DNA of 64,000 nucleotides from contig NC_035174.2 of NCBI RefSeq assembly GCF_001659605.2, positions 19,878,009 to 19,942,008 on the forward strand, read 5' to 3'. Position numbers and translations under genes: made by a program. The stretch comes from Manihot esculenta (taxonomy: Eukaryota; Streptophyta; Magnoliopsida; Malpighiales; Euphorbiaceae). This document shows, one piece after another, positions 11,250-25,082 of this stretch. The notes beneath the pieces were generated by a model that made no database searches, was not told the DNA's origin, and saw only the letters and a program-made list of their open reading frames with translations. Every line of letters begins with the position of its first letter. Position 1 is the first letter of the stretch.

Positions 11250-13118
11250 GGAGGCACTCAGGCCTCGGGGTTTGTTCCACCACCCCAATACCCGCCCTTT
11301 TCACAGAATCCTGGGTATTCGATGGGAGGAGCAACGGATTATCCTAGCTTTAACCCCTATCCTTCCCACATACCGTACCCACCTTACTACCCACCATAAA
11401 CACAATACCCTATGTATCCACCCCCACCCTACCATCCTAATCCAGCAAACCCTACCCCAGGGGATGCTGCACCTCCTCCACCACCAGCAGCACCTACTGT
11501 CCAAACAAACTAAGACCCTAACCCTAGCTCATCTGGAGGGAGCAAGGTGAAGATGACTGATTATATGACGTTGGGTGCTCCCCAGTTTGAAACAGGTGAT
11601 GACCCGTTTGTGTATCTGGAGAGGGTCAAAACAATAACAGATGAAATTGGAGCTGATGACAGTAGAGCCATGCAGATGGCTGGTTTCACTTTGAAATGCA
11701 AGAAGGCCCGTGAGTGGTTCAAAAGCTATGTGAAGCCAAGGGTGGACAGTCTTTCATGGGAGGAGTTTGCTAATGAATTTGCAGGATGGGCTTTCCCTGA
11801 TAGCTCAAGGGAACAGAAGATGATAGAATTTGAGCAGTTGAGGCAGACCGAGGAGATGAGCATAGACGAGTACACAGACAGATTTATGGAACTGTTGCCT
11901 TTTTCTGGGCAGGATCTGGATACAGATCAGAAGAAGTCACGGAGGTATATCATGAAGCTTCACTCCAGGTACTCCTCCTTGATTCAGTCAGCAGAGAGGG
12001 AGAGTTTTCATGCCATAGTGGATATGGCCCGAAGAATGGAGGCTAGTGCAATCATCGAAGGGAAAGTCAAGCAATCAGTGGCACAGCCTTCTGGTTCCAA
12101 GACCCCAGGCTCCTCTTCTCAGAGTGCAGCGGCTACAGGTAGTAAAAAGTGGGACAGAGGCTCCAGGAAGTCGAAGAAGAACAAGTTTTGGAACAAAGTC
12201 AAGTCCAGTCTGGGATTAGGGAGTGGCTCAAGCTCTGGTGCGGACAATGCAGTATGTGCAAGGTGTGGTAGGCCACACAGGGGAGTATGTCGGTTCGGGA
12301 CGACAGCCTGTTACAGATGTGGTCAGGAGGGTCATATGTCTCGAGAATGTCCAAGAGTAGCCCCGATGGCACCGTCCCAGCAGACAGCTTCAGGGAGTGT
12401 AGCGCAGCCAGTAGCTCCAGCCATGACACAAGCCAGTGGCAGAGGCAGAGGGAGAGGGACAGCCTCTTCTTCAGCGGGTTTCAGAGGTGAAGGTCCATCA
12501 GCACCAGCACGGATCTTCACGATGACACAGCAGGAAGCAGATGCATCTAACACCGTGGTGGCAGGTAATCTCATCATCGGGTGTTCTGATGTGTATGCAT
12601 TGATGGACCCTGGTGCATCTCATTCTTTTATTGCTCCGAGGGCCGTTGAGAGATTGGGATTGATGGTATCTGGGTTGGAGTGTCCTCTCTGGGTCAGTGG
12701 ACCCAAGTGTGACCCATCAGTGGCAAAGTCAGTCTGCCAGTGTAGTCCAGTTTTTGTGGAAGGGAGATGCATGTCCGCCGACCATGTAGTCCTAGAGTTG
12801 ACAGACTTTGATGTCATTCTAGGGATGGACTGGTTATCTACCCATGGTGCTACCTTGGACTGCAGGGACAAGGTAGTCAGGTTCAGAGATCAGGATGGGT
12901 CAGAGGTCGTCTTCAGAGGAGACAGAAGGGGTACTCCTAGAGGTTTGATCTCAGCTCTCCAGGCTCGTAGGTTCCTTAGGAAGGGATGTCAGGGGTACTT
13001 GGCTCATGTGAGAGAGCCTAGCAGTCAGGTTAGAGAGCCCGCCTCGGTGCCAGTGGTTAGAGAGTTTTTAGACGTTTTCCCAGACGAGCTGCCAGGTTTA
13101 CCACTGCTAGGGAGATAG
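11250..13118 (+). pseudogene. Copy B gag (C-terminal part) and protease
   Basis: This continues gag after the insertion: a proline/tyrosine-rich linker, then the Gag core ([11 protein letters not shown]... to LPFSGQDL), a CCHC knuckle [14 protein letters not shown] near 12310-12352, and a retroviral-type aspartic protease with MDPGASHSF near 12604-12630. In-frame TAA codons at 11397 and 11511 lie in the linker. A 1-bp deletion near 13101-13115, seen by comparison with copies D and E, ends the frame before reverse transcriptase. Gag would package RNA and protease would cut the polyprotein; neither can be made in the normal way here. Confidence 0.9.
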
Positions 13119-14533
13119 AGTTTGAAATAGAGCTGATGCCTGGAACTAGGCCTATCTCTATCCCTCCCTACAGGATGGCTCCAGCCGAGTTGAAAGAGTT
13201 GAAAGAGCAGTTGCAAGAACTGGTAGATAAGGGCTTCATCCGACCGAGTACCTCACCTTGGGGTGCTCCAGTATTGTTTGTGAAAAAGAAGGATGGATCC
13301 CTTAGACTTTGTATCGACTACAGGCAGTTGAACAGGGTCACTACCAAGAATAAATACCCATTGCCAAGGATCGACGATCTATTCGACCAGCTAGCAGGAG
13401 CGGGTTGTTTCTCCAAAATAGATCTGAGATCTGGGTATCATCAGCTAAGGATAAGGGAAGAAGATGTGCCGAAGACAGCTTTCAGGACCAGATATGGGCA
13501 TTTTGAGTTCCTTGTGATGCCGTTCGGGTTGACCAACGCCCCTGCAGCATTCATGGATCTCATGAACAGGGTTTTCAGACAGTATCTGGATCACTTCGTT
13601 ATTGTCTTCATAGATGATATCCTAGTGTATTCCAGAAGTGCAGAGGAGCATGCCCATCATCTGAGGATAGTTCTGCAGACCTTGAGGGAACATGGCTTGT
13701 ATGCCAAGTTCTCCAAGTGTGAATTCTGGTTGAGGAGCATCTCGTTCTTGGGGCATGTAGTGTCAGAGAACGGAATTGAAGTGGACCCCAAGAAGGTGGA
13801 AGCTGTAGCTAACTGGCCTAGACCCACTTCAGTGACAGAGATCAGAAGTTTCTTGGGTTTGGCTGGTTACTACCGGAGGTTCGTTCAGGACTTCTCGAAG
13901 ATTGCAGCTCCTTTGACCAGATTAACTAGAAAGAATCAGAAGTTTGAGTGGACAGACCAATGTGAAGAAAGTTTTGAAGAGCTTAAGAAGAGGTTGACTT
14001 CAGCACCAGTGTTAGCTCTGCCATCTAGTAATGAGGACTTCACAGTGTTCTGTGATGCGTCCAGAGTGGGTTTAGGTTGTGTGTTAATGCAGAGTGGAAG
14101 GGTGATTGCTTATGCTTCTAGACAACTGAAGAGGCATGAGTTGAATTACCCTACGCACGATCTTGAGATGGCAGCGGTCATCTTTGCACTCAAGATGTGG
14201 AGGCATTACCTCTATGGGGTAAAGTGTGAGATCTTCACAGATCATAAGAGCCTGCAGCATATCTTGAGTCAGAGAGAGCTGAATTTGAGACAGAGGAGGT
14301 GGGTGGAACTGCTCAGTGACTACGATTGCAAAATTCAGTATCATCCGGGTAAGGCGAATGTTGTGGCGGACGCCCTAAGCCGGAAATCACTAGGCAGTCT
14401 ATCTCACATCACGGCAGAGAGGAGACCAGTGGTGAAGGAGTTATACAAGCTCATTGAGGAAGGCCTACAGTTGGAGTTGTCTGGTACAGGCGCCATAGTT
14501 GCTCAGATGAAAGTGACACCCGTGTTTCTGTAG
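13119..14533 (+). pseudogene. Copy B reverse transcriptase and RNase H
   Basis: The open part begins at 13136 in the frame shifted by the upstream deletion. Reverse transcriptase motifs are present: [44 protein letters not shown] and the catalytic FIDDILVYS. RNase H follows with [10 protein letters not shown], the [10 protein letters not shown] segment and FTDHKSL. A TAG at 14531-14533 replaces a codon that is sense in D and E, cutting the polyprotein before integrase. The same frame continues open after it. Confidence 0.92.
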
Positions 14534-14536
14534 CAG

Positions 14537-15949
14537 GTGGCTCAGAAACAGCATGAGGACCCAGAGTTAGTGAAGATTGCCAGGACTGTTCAGTCAGGCA
14601 AAGATAGTGAGTTCAGATTTGACAGTAAGGGGATCCTCCGCTATGGGAGTCGATTGTGTGTACCAGATGACATAGGGCTAAAAGGAGACATTATGAGAGA
14701 GGCTCATAATGCGAGATACAGCGTTCACCCCGGAGCCACCAAGATGTATCAAGATCTGAAGAAGGTTTATTGGTGGCCAGCGATGAAGAGAGAAGTGGCA
14801 CAGTTTGTGTCAGCCTGCGAAGTGTGCCAGAGGGTGAAGCTGGAACATCAGAAGCCGGCTGGAATGCTTAACCCGCTACCTATTCCAGAGTGGAAATGGG
14901 AGAATATAGCTATGGACTTCGTAGTGGGGTTACCGGTGACGTCCAACAGATTGGACTCCATATGGGTGATTGTGGACAGACTCACCAAATCTGCTCACTT
15001 CATCCCTGTCAGGAGTGGCTATTCTGTGGACAAGTTAGCGCAGGTGTATGTAGATGAGATCGTCAGGCTGCATGGGGTTCCTGTTTCAATAGTGTCCGAT
15101 AGAGGGCCCCAGTTCACCTCCAGGTTTTGGCGGAGTCTGCAGAATGCCATGGGTACTAGGTTGGATTTCAGTACTGCCTTCCATCCACAGACAGACGGAC
15201 AATCAGAGAGGACCATCCAGACAATAGAGGATATGCTTAGAATGTGTGTGCTGGACTTTGGCGGTTCTTGGAGGCAGCATCTACCTTTGGTGGAGTTTGC
15301 CTACAATAACAGCCATCATGCTAGCATCGGGATGGCTCCATACGAAGCTTTATATGGAAGGAAGTGCAGATCACCTGTTTGCTGGGAAGAGGTAGGAGAG
15401 AGGTCCTTAGCGGGACCCGAGCTAGTAGAGATCACCAGCAGGGTGGTGCCCATAATCAGAGAGAGAATCAAGACAGCTGCAAGCAGACAGAAGAGTTATG
15501 CAGACATCAGCAGACGGCAAATAGAGTTTCAAGAGGGGGATTTGGTATTGCTTAAGGTGTCTCCAATGAAAGGAGTGGTTCGGTTCGGGAAGAAAGGTAA
15601 GCTAGCTCCACGGTACATCGGACCCTTTGAAGTCCTGCAAAGGATTGGGAATGTGTCGTACAAGCTGGATTTACCTGCTTCAATGGCAAGAATCCATCCG
15701 GTTTTCCATGTTTCCATGTTAAGGAAGTTTGTGTCAGATCCGGGCAAGGTTCTTAGTGAGCCAGATGTGGAGATCCAAGAGGATCTCACTTATGTTGAGC
15801 AGCCAGTACGGATCGTTGACACCCAGATCAGAAAGCTGAGAAACAAGGAAATCCCGATGGTGAAAGTCCTTTGGAACCACCACAATATGGAAGAATGCAC
15901 TTGGGAGACACGGGAGTCTATGCTCCAGCAGTACCCTTATCTTTTCTAA
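14537..15949 (+). pseudogene. Copy B integrase with chromodomain-like tail
   Basis: 470 codons stay open after the stop at 14531. The zinc-binding part has the [11 protein letters not shown] and CEVCQR motifs. The core has the three acidic residues in the MDFVVGL, SDRGPQF and SERTIQ contexts, a DD35E layout. The C-terminus has [17 protein letters not shown] and CTWE, the pattern of the chromodomain that guides such elements to silent chromatin. It has no start of its own and depends on the broken upstream frame. Confidence 0.92.
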
Positions 15950-16045
15950 GGTTAGTTCCCTGTGAGTGTTTACGTGCTTTATATGTATGATATGTTGTAT
16001 GCTTGCTATGTGCTAGTTGAGGAACATTCGGGGACGAATGTTCTT

Positions 16046-16057
16046 AAGGGGGGAGAA
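16046..16057 (+). other. Polypurine tract, copy B
   Basis: AAGGGGGGAGAA directly precedes the 3' LTR start at 16058; it primes plus-strand DNA synthesis. Matching tracts are at 40530-40542 (E), and on the minus strand at 32003-32015 (D) and 50414-50427 (C). Confidence 0.9.
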
Positions 16058-18234
16058 TGTAATACCCGGCTAGACTCCGGTATCGGAATTCCTACCGTCC
16101 GGTGGAATCTCGGATGTCGGAGACCTCTAGAAGGGTAAAATCATTTTTTTTTTGAAATGTTTTCATGTATTTAATGGTCTTAAGTATGATTTTAAATGAG
16201 TTTTTGCATGAATATAGCTTGAAGGAAAACCCAGGTTCGGCCGCCGAACTTGACTTTCGGCCGCCGAACTTGCATGCGTTTTGGAGGCACGTTAGGCCCC
16301 CGAAAGCATGAGTGAGGGAAGTCCAGGTTCGGCAGCCGAAAATGAAGTTCGGCCGCCGAACATGGCATGCATGCGGAGGCACATTCGGCCCCCGAACGTG
16401 GCCTGGCCAGCCACCTATAAAAGGGTCCCTTAGGTCCGCACGGGCGAGCTTTTTCTCCCCCGTTGTCGGCCAAGGTGAGTCTCCGCCGCTCCTCCCTCGA
16501 TCTTGAGTGTTTTCTTTAGATCTTTCATGGTTTTCACGGGTTTTAACTTCTGTTTTGAAGATTTGTGAGTAAAGAGCAAGTTTTGGGTACTTGGAGGTTC
16601 AAAGAGCTCAATCTCTCCATCTCCAAGCTAGGATCGCCTTTCCTCTCGTTTCTTCAAGAGGTAAGCTCGGATCCACCCTTGTTATGTGTTTTAAACAAGC
16701 TTTAAGTTGATTTATGGGTAGAGATGCATGTTTAGGCTTATTGATGAGTTTATGGGTTTTGATGCTTTAATGAACAATGTAGCTTGTTTATGTGTTGTTT
16801 GAAGTGTTGTAGATGGGGTATATGATAGTTTGAGACCCCTAGGTGTAATGTATGTGAAGTATGCATGTTGTAGAGCAAGATTATGCATGATTAGAGGTTT
16901 TGGGAGGCAAGAGGTTCGTTTGAACCAAGTTTCTGCCCTTTGGCAGAAACCAGGTTCGGCAGCCGAAGGGAGTTTCGGCCGCCGAACCCCCTTTGTGGAG
17001 GCAGCATTCGGCTGCCGAAGTTGCCCCCGAAAAGAGACTTTCGTCTCTGTCTGGGACTTTCGGCCGCCGAAGGTGCCGCCGAAAGTGCCTGACTTTCGGA
17101 TCTGTCCAGGACTTTCGGCCGCCGAAAGTGCCCTGTTCAGCCATTTCATACATATCTTTATGTGATTATTTCATGATGTTCTAGGGGGGTTTTGGGGGTA
17201 TTCTTAGAGTTATGTTCTAGTATGTTTGGTCCCTCATTTGAGTCCACCTGTGTAGGTTCGGACCCGAGGAACCGAGGACCCCAGCAGTGCTAGCTGCTTC
17301 AGTACCTTGTCAGAGTCTTTAGAGCCAACCAGAGGTGAGTAGAATAAACTCTTAAGTTTTTAAAGTAATGAAATATAAATTTTTGAGCATGTTCATGCAT
17401 CATATATGCCATGTGATATTTTAGGTTATTGCATTAGAAATTTCACGAATATGTTGCATGGCACATTATGTTGTTGATGTGGGTAAATGCTGGATGACCC
17501 AATAGTCCCTGGCAGGAAGTCCAGTGAGCCTTTGACTACGCCCTGGCACAGAGTTATGATGACAGGAAGTCCAGTGAGCCTTTGACTACGCCCTGGCACA
17601 GAGTTAATATGGGACTATTCGGTGACAGGTTTACCCTTGATGTGGCTTGTCTGTGATGTGATGCATTCCATGATCGCATGTATTTTAAATGCTTTATTAT
17701 TCTGCTCACTGGGCTCTTGTAGCTCACCCCATTCCCTTTACACCCCCAGGATTGCAGGTTCGGGCTAGACCAGGAAGTGTAGAAGAGTAAAGTTTCCATT
17801 TATGTAATAGAATGGTTAGATGTGGACATGATGATCTGATGTATATTGAAAAAGTATTGTAAGGTCATGTAATGTAATGATATGATTTTGAGGAATAGAG
17901 TAGTGCTTGACCATATGTGTTTGTTATCCCTTGATACATGATCTATGGATTTTGTTATGATGATTATGTTTAACCAGGCTCAATGTATGTATGAAATACC
18001 CCATTGGAGTATATTGATGATGGCTCCAGTGGAGGTTTATGTTTATGTTTATGAGAATGCACAGGTTGAGCTGGTTGATGTATGAGAAAGTATACAGGTT
18101 TATGAGTATTGTATGATCATGTATGGGATTGAACAGGTTCGCAGGTTATATGTCAGGCTTGCTACGGGTCCCGGCGGCCTTACGCCGATCTGGATCCTAG
18201 CGCCGGTAGCGGTCCGGATTTCCGGGGCGTTACA
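16058..18234 (+). repeat. Copy B 3' LTR
   Basis: 2177 bp, same ends as the 5' LTR. It carries one extra 44-bp unit near 17085-17130 containing a TTCGGCCGCCGAA palindrome. The hairpin is at 16929-16950, the TATA box at 16416-16422 and the minisatellite at about 17513-17604. Confidence 0.95.
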
Positions 18235-18239
18235 CACTT

Positions 18240-18974
18240 GATAAAACTAAAAGCCAATGCAATATTAATAAATATCAGACCACTACCTGTTCATATTCAG
18301 CAAGTAGCAATTAGTCCTGTAAATTGAGTCTCCAACAAATGAAATACAAAGGTAGATAGTAAGATAGAACAATCAACCAACAGAGAAAATAGACTATTGC
18401 TAGTAACCAAAGTAGAGGACCTCTCACTTTTTTACCAGAGGTTGGATGTTCCACTGAGAGAGAATCCATGAGCAAAAATCATTCAAAGATGGAAGCCCAT
18501 TGAGAAACGACTCGAGCATCGGCGAAAACTCACCAGTCAAAGGTCAAGGTCACTAAAAATAAGTATTTAAAGCAATAATGTCATTTGTAGTCTCTCTTTG
18601 ATCTCTCCATTACCGATGATGATTGAAAGCATAACTGCTTACAAGTAGAAGCCCATGGTGAATTGGCAAGGACACCTAAAAATCTATAGATATCTCTCAG
18701 TGAAAATATAAATCTAACTAAAGCTCATATTATTGAATCCATATCTATCAGTAATTGCAAGGAATCTATAGATATCTTATAGAGATTGCAAACCTGTAGG
18801 AAAATAGATAAAGAATAGAAAAATTATATATATATAGTTCCTTCTTCAGCTTTTCAAGATCTTTAAGTCTATTATTGTGCTATTACAGTACATCCTCCAC
18901 CCCTGAAGCCACTAATATTTTTTTTTAGCATTCACATCTAAATTAATAACGGATGAAGAGTGAGGAACATCATA
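18240..18974. other. Spacer without recognisable gene
   Basis: Sequence between copy B's right duplication and the solo LTR. It was continuous with 20721 onward before the solo LTR's parent inserted. No long frame or RNA gene is visible. Confidence 0.4.
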
Positions 18975-18979
18975 TGCCA

Positions 18980-20715
18980 TGTAATACCCGGCTAAACTCC
19001 AGTGTTGAAATTTTAACTTTCCAACGGAATCTCCGTTAGAATCCAAAATCTCAGAATTGGAAAATTTAGAAGGGTAAAATGAGTTTTTTTTATAAAATGA
19101 ATTTTAAGAATTTTATAATGTGTTTTAAAAGAAATTAGAAAATTTTTAAGGTTCAGTTACTGAAGATGGCTTCTCTAGCCACCTATAAAAGGGCTCCAGC
19201 CTAAAAAGGAGAGAAATCTTTCTCCATTTTTGGGTACAGGTAAGTCCAAGCACCTTCTTTAATTATTTTTCAGTTATTCTTTCACTTTCTACTCAAAGAA
19301 TTTATAGTTCTTTCTCTCGGTTTTAAAGATAAAAGTTTTGGGTTAAGAGCTTAAAGTCAAAGGTGTTTAGATCTCTTTCTCCTTTCTTAAAATTCTTACT
19401 GCAGTTGTAGATTTGTCTTAAGAAGATAAGCAAATCCTTGCCTCTCTTTGGTCCTATAATTTTTGTAAATAAAATGCAAGTTGTTTTGTTTCAATGGTTT
19501 GATAACGCATGCAAAGTTTGCAGTTTAAGTTCTTAATTTTGAGATAATGGATGATTTCTTATTTTGATGATGCATGTTTAAATTTAGGTTGGTTTTAAGC
19601 GGTTCTTGGTGTGTTGGGTTGTATATGTGTGCCTTTGAGCTATTGCATTTGGGTTTTAATCACATTTTGGTGGTTGTTGGCTGAGACAGAATCGGGTTCT
19701 GCATTGTAGAAGAACCTAAGTTAAGCCGCCAAAGCCAAGTTTGACCGCCTAACCTGCCTCCGTAGGTTTGAACTTCGGATTTGTAAGGGGATTTTAGGCC
19801 ACCAAGCCTGCCACCGAAAGTTTTCTGTCTAGTATTTTCAGTCTGTTTTGATCATGTTTTCTTATATATTTTTAGGAGTTTCTTGGAGTATTTTTAAGAG
19901 TTGTAAAATTTATGTTTGGTCCCTCATTTAAGTCTATCTATGTAGGATCAGACTTGGGAGACCGTAGAGACCAGCAGTGAGATAACTGCTTTAGAGCTAG
20001 ACTTGCATCAGCCAGAAGTGAGTAGAATTAAACTAAACTAAACTATTATTTTCAAGAAATCAAACATTTTAAGCATGTCCATACATCACGAATGCCATAT
20101 GTATATGATTAGATTATTTTGCATTAGAGTTTACGAATATGATGCATTGGATAAGTAACTGTTATTGTGGATGGATGTTGGATGACTCACTAGCCCTCGA
20201 GCATGTTATAATATATTATGAGAGATATGGAAAGACTAGAGTTGTGCCTTTGACATTATGTAAGGGAAAGATTAGGGTTGCCCATTCTATACGCCTGGTA
20301 CTATGGATATGTTATGTTCTAACCCCAGGTTTGCAGGATTAGAGGTAGCTTAAAAAGTCAGAAATATCTTATGGTATAGTTTTGATGTAATAATTATAGC
20401 TGTGGACATATAATCTTTTGTGGTTTAGAATTGTGTTTTGCCCAGGTTCTTTCTTTTATAATCCTTTGTTCATAATCTTATTATGTAAAAGTTTTAAAAT
20501 TTAAGCTATATTTGAATCAAATTAAAGCTTGAGGACTCTAGTATGGATTTACGTTTTCAATTATGTTTTTATGCACAGGTCGAGTTTTAATTCATGAGAT
20601 AGAAATATTTTTGTATATTTTTAAGATCATGTATGAGATTATGTCAAGAATAACAGGATATATAGTAGGCTTGCGACCCTAACACCAGTAGTGATCTGAT
20701 TTTCGGATCGTTACA
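18980..20715 (+). mobile_element. Old solo LTR of the same chromovirus family
   Basis: Starts TGTAATACCCGG and ends GGATCGTTACA, with the same internal order as the younger LTRs: TATAAAA (19184-19190), a CAG|GTAAGT donor-like site just after it, the GGTCCCTCATTT block, and the terminal GCTTGCGAC block. It is shorter (1736 bp), AT-shifted, and has largely lost the GC palindromes. Flanks are TGCCA (18975-18979) and TGCCC (20716-20720), a one-mismatch target duplication, so it is a solo LTR left by recombination rather than half of a longer element. Confidence 0.85.
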
Positions 20716-20720
20716 TGCCC

Positions 20721-23700
20721 GTGCTTCAATAATCAAAATATGATTGAGAGAGAGAGAAATGAACTTGAATAAATAAAAAAAGGGGAAGAGGACTTTGTCT
20801 TACCCATGCGATCTTTGAGGCTGAGAGCTCAACTGAAGAAGTTGCCGTAATCGAAGAAGAAGGCAAAGTCCAAATTGAATCTAAATGTATCAAATCCACC
20901 AAAGAGTACATGTCCTTGATCATTCAAAATCTCACTCAAGATAATTAGAAGCGGGATCTTTCACTCCCTTTCATCCCACTCATCCTTTTTTCTATCTCAT
21001 AAGAAGAAGTTGGGAGAAGAGGATGGCAAAGCACTGAGGATCTATGATCAACAAACTAAAGAAATCAATCAGTCTCATTGTATAAATAGACTTAAAAAAA
21101 TTAATTCAACTCTCATAAATGTCTAAATATTGGATTCAAAAGAATAAAGAAGTCGGGAGCACCAAAACTCACCAATCGAAGATCAGAATTACCGGAAATC
21201 AGGAGATATTGCTTCACTGCTCTAATTCACCTACAAGCGTCAATACTAAAGGATCTCACTCCTCCTTACTCTCTCTCTCTCTTTCTCAAATGTCAATGAT
21301 GGTCTAGAAAAACAACGTCATTTGGGAAGGAGAGGAGGATACTAAAATCTCATAGAAGGACATGATTGCTATTTCATAGTTTTTACAGCAAAGCAATAAA
21401 CACAGCTGTGACAAAGTTAAAAAACCTATGGAGAAAGAATCTGTTTGAAGAGAAGACCATGGAGAAAGTGAATCCAAAATTGGCACTATTCATAAGCTGT
21501 TGCAGTCGCAATTGGGTTTTAATATATATATATATAATTGCCCCTTACACTTTACTTAAAAAGTCAATTGGCTTCCTAAACTTTTCATTATTAACTTTTA
21601 ATACTTAATTATTATAAAAGTGTAACTATTTAATCTCTACGCGCATATATAAGTTACACTATAAATTTTCAAGGATTAAATAGTTATATTTTATAAAATT
21701 TAAAGATTGAATAGTTATATTTATAAAATTTATATGTTTAATATTTGTATTTTTATAAAGTTTAATGTCAAAAAGTTAAATTAGAAGATTTCAGGTTATA
21801 TTTCTCAAATTTTCAACTTTCAATTTTCAGTTTAAAAAAAAATCAAAAAGTTAAATATTAAAAATTAAAAAAATCTAGATGCTAATTGACTTTATATAAT
21901 AAAGATTAAAGTTAAATTATGTATTTAGCTTTATTTAAAGAATTTGGGCCTCTTTTGAAAAGGTGCCACTCGTTTTTGTGCTTTTGGTGATCTTTGCTGT
22001 TTCTTTATGTTTTACTCCTGCGTTAACCTTTGATGATCTAGTTACGTGTGTAAGGCTTTAGTGTTTTTCTAAAATTTATTATTTGGTTCCAGTAATTTAA
22101 TGAAATTAATTAATTAATTAATTATTTTAAAATACACTAAATAGTGATTATATGTTTAGCTATTAATTATTTACCTTTTTTATTTATTTAAACTGTTAGT
22201 ATGTGTGAAATTATTAAATTATTTTTATATTCTAATTATTATATTTAATTTTAAAATATAAATATTTAATTTCTATAATTTTAAAATAATAACTAAGTCT
22301 CTAAAATAAATGAGAGAGAATAATTTAAGGTTTGAATAAAATCAAAAGTTTAGGAGATCAGTTTTTAAATTTTATGTTCAAAAATAAATTTACATTTAAT
22401 TATATTTATGAGTTTATTTTTTTGGGGTTAGGTGAGATTTTTGGTAAGATATTCTATAAGAATAAATCCAAACCCCTATCACAACCTCTCTCCCTTCCGT
22501 TTCTTCTCCTTTCCCTCATGTCGACAGCCACCAATGTCGGTGATGTCACCCTAGCAACCACCCAGGTGAGCTTCGGCGACACCCAGACGGCATGAATAGC
22601 AGCAGCAACAATTGTTCGAGAGGAGAGAGAGAAAAACAAGTCTAGCTTCATTTCTGGCAATTCTAGCGGCCTTTGGCTCCTGATGGTGAGGCTTTCATTT
22701 AAAACTAGCCACATCTCCTACGGTGGCTGGAGGAGTGAGATCAAAGAGAGAGAATATTGAGGAAAACCAAACCTTCTCAGCCAATTCGACCATTACCCAG
22801 ATAATTACTAGTGAAGGATTTCTCTGCTATCAAACTTGAAATCACTAATTTTTTCCTATTGAATTGCTCTTGCTATGTTAACTAACTCTAAGTCTCATCT
22901 ATACCATTAGAGAGCCCATACATGACAACTCCGAATACAATTAATCCTTTGTTAACCAATATGGACAAGGATATTTATGAATATTTATAGTTAGAATATT
23001 TGGTTGGTTTGATTTAAAATTAAATTAAATTAAATAAATTAAAATTTAAAATTTTAGTATTTATAAAAATTATATTAAATCGATTTTAGTCAAAAATCAA
23101 ATTGAATTGAATCGATTTAAATTTTTAATATTTTTTTTTTATTTTTTATGCTTTATTTTTAATATTTTAAAATTTAATTAAAATATTTTAATTTTAATAT
23201 GATCTAATCTCTCTGTATTATTAAAAATAGTCTACTATTATCACTAATAAATTTGGTTCGATTTTTTTAATTTTTTTATTAAAACTAAATCGAATTGAAA
23301 TAATCAAAATTTTTAAAATTAAAAATTGAATCAAACTGAAATGAATAAAAATTGAACTGAATTTTTAAATTAATTCAGTTCGATCAATTTTTTCGATTTG
23401 AATCGAGTACCGCTCATCCTAAATATTTATATCTTATCGAAATGAAAAGGAAGAGAAAATAATTTTTAAAAAAATTAAAAAATATTATTTATTTTAAAAA
23501 GTTAAAATAGAAAATTACTTCTATTTTTAAATAAAAAAAGTGTAGATGAATTATGGACATATATTATGAATCTATAAGCGTGCAAGGAAGATGTTGTATT
23601 TAAATAAATTAATTATCTATAATATAAAATAAGTCTAAATTATAATATTAATTTCTTATATTTAATAAAAATAAATAAAAACCAAATAAAAGAGCAAAAG

Positions 23701-23947
23701 AATTAACTTCAAAGTTCTACACTATTTATTTTATTATATTTTTATTTTAAAAAAATTCTTTTTAAAAAATGAGAAAAAAAAAAGCTTTTAAGTTTCTCTA
23801 ATGGACGAATAATGGTGAGAATAAAAGATTAAGACTTAAAGAAAATGCCCTTAATTTTTTTTGGAGAAATGATTTATTATTTATTTAAGAAGGTAATTTT
23901 GAATTAATTTAAAGTTAAAAAAATTAATACATGATTTTTAGATTTTC

Positions 23948-23978
<31 letters not shown>

Positions 23979-25082
23979 GTTTGAATATTGGAGACGAAAA
24001 AAGAATGGAAATCAGGAATGAACCAAATGTATAAATTGAACAGTATAAATTTTTGGATACAAAAAGTAAAATGTAATGATCTAAAACAGAATTTAAAAAC
24101 TAAAATGTAGAAATTTAAAATACAAAGATCTTGGGTTCAAAAAATTAAAATGAAAAAATTTAAGGTATATTAGGTATCACTACAAGATTTATATTTTTTA
24201 TTTTTAAAAAATAAAAAATATTTTTTTAATTTTTATTATTTACTTTTAAAAAACTGTTTGTATATAAATAATTATAATTTTTTATATAAAACTAAGAAAT
24301 AAAATATATTTTTTTAAAATATGATATTTAATAATAATATAAGGCTATAAATAATTCTATAAATAGTTATACATAAAAATAAATAATAAATTTTTTACAC
24401 TTACTAAAAAATAAAAATTACTATTTAATCCTTGTAATATAGAAAAACTCACTCATTAATTTATTGATTTTAAAAAATACATTAAAACGTTATTGGTATT
24501 CTAAAAAATCTACTAATTAATTCCTCCATCAATTTTAACTGTTAAGTGTTAATAAAGAGATTCAAATGTCCTCAATATGAAGTAAGTGATTAGTAGACAT
24601 TTTTATAAAATTGAGAGACCAACTAAAGTATTTTTTCTTACTACAAGGACTAAATAGTAAAATATTTAATAGATAAAACTAATGAATGTACTAATTAATA
24701 TATTTTTAATATCTTAAGAATATTTTAATGTATTTTTCAAATAAATGGATTAAATAATGAGATTTTTCATATTATAGGGACTAAATATTATATTTTTCTT
24801 GCAAAAAAGTTTAAAATAAATTTAATACGGAGGAATTAATTAGTTGACATTTTTACAAAACTAAAATACTAACTAATGAGTTTTTCATATTATAGGGACT
24901 AAATAATAAAATATTTAATGACTAAAACTATTGAAAGGATTAATTAGTATATCTTTTTATATTAAATGATGTTTTAATTTATTTTTTAAAATTGATGAAT
25001 TAATTAATGAATTTTTTTATATTTAGTAAATTTATCTTATAATAATTAAATAAAATATAATTGATTAATTAATTAATTATAC
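20721..25082. other. AT-rich spacer, no supported gene
   Basis: Mostly AT-rich sequence with homopolymer runs, AT tracts and a TTA trinucleotide run at about 23948-23978. A small open stretch at 20811-20948 reads as an acidic peptide containing STEEVAVIEEEGKVQIES and stops; I cannot assign it. About 22460-22760 is less AT-rich but has no recognisable domain. Confidence 0.45.

Larger units (their letters stand above)
5134..18234 (+). mobile_element. Copy B: full-length Ty3/gypsy chromovirus, inactivated
   Basis: A 13.1-kb element bounded by CACTT duplications, with LTRs at 5134-7266 and 16058-18234, a primer site after the first and a purine tract before the second. Gag-pol order is gag, zinc knuckle, protease, reverse transcriptase, RNase H, integrase, chromodomain-like tail, as in chromoviruses. 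It cannot be autonomous: a 3442-bp element sits in gag at 7803, gag has TAA stops at 11397 and 11511, a 1-bp deletion lies near 13101-13115, and a TAG stop is at 14531. The LTRs differ by about a dozen substitutions noticed by eye plus a 44-bp length difference, so insertion was fairly recent but clearly older than copy E. Confidence 0.96.
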
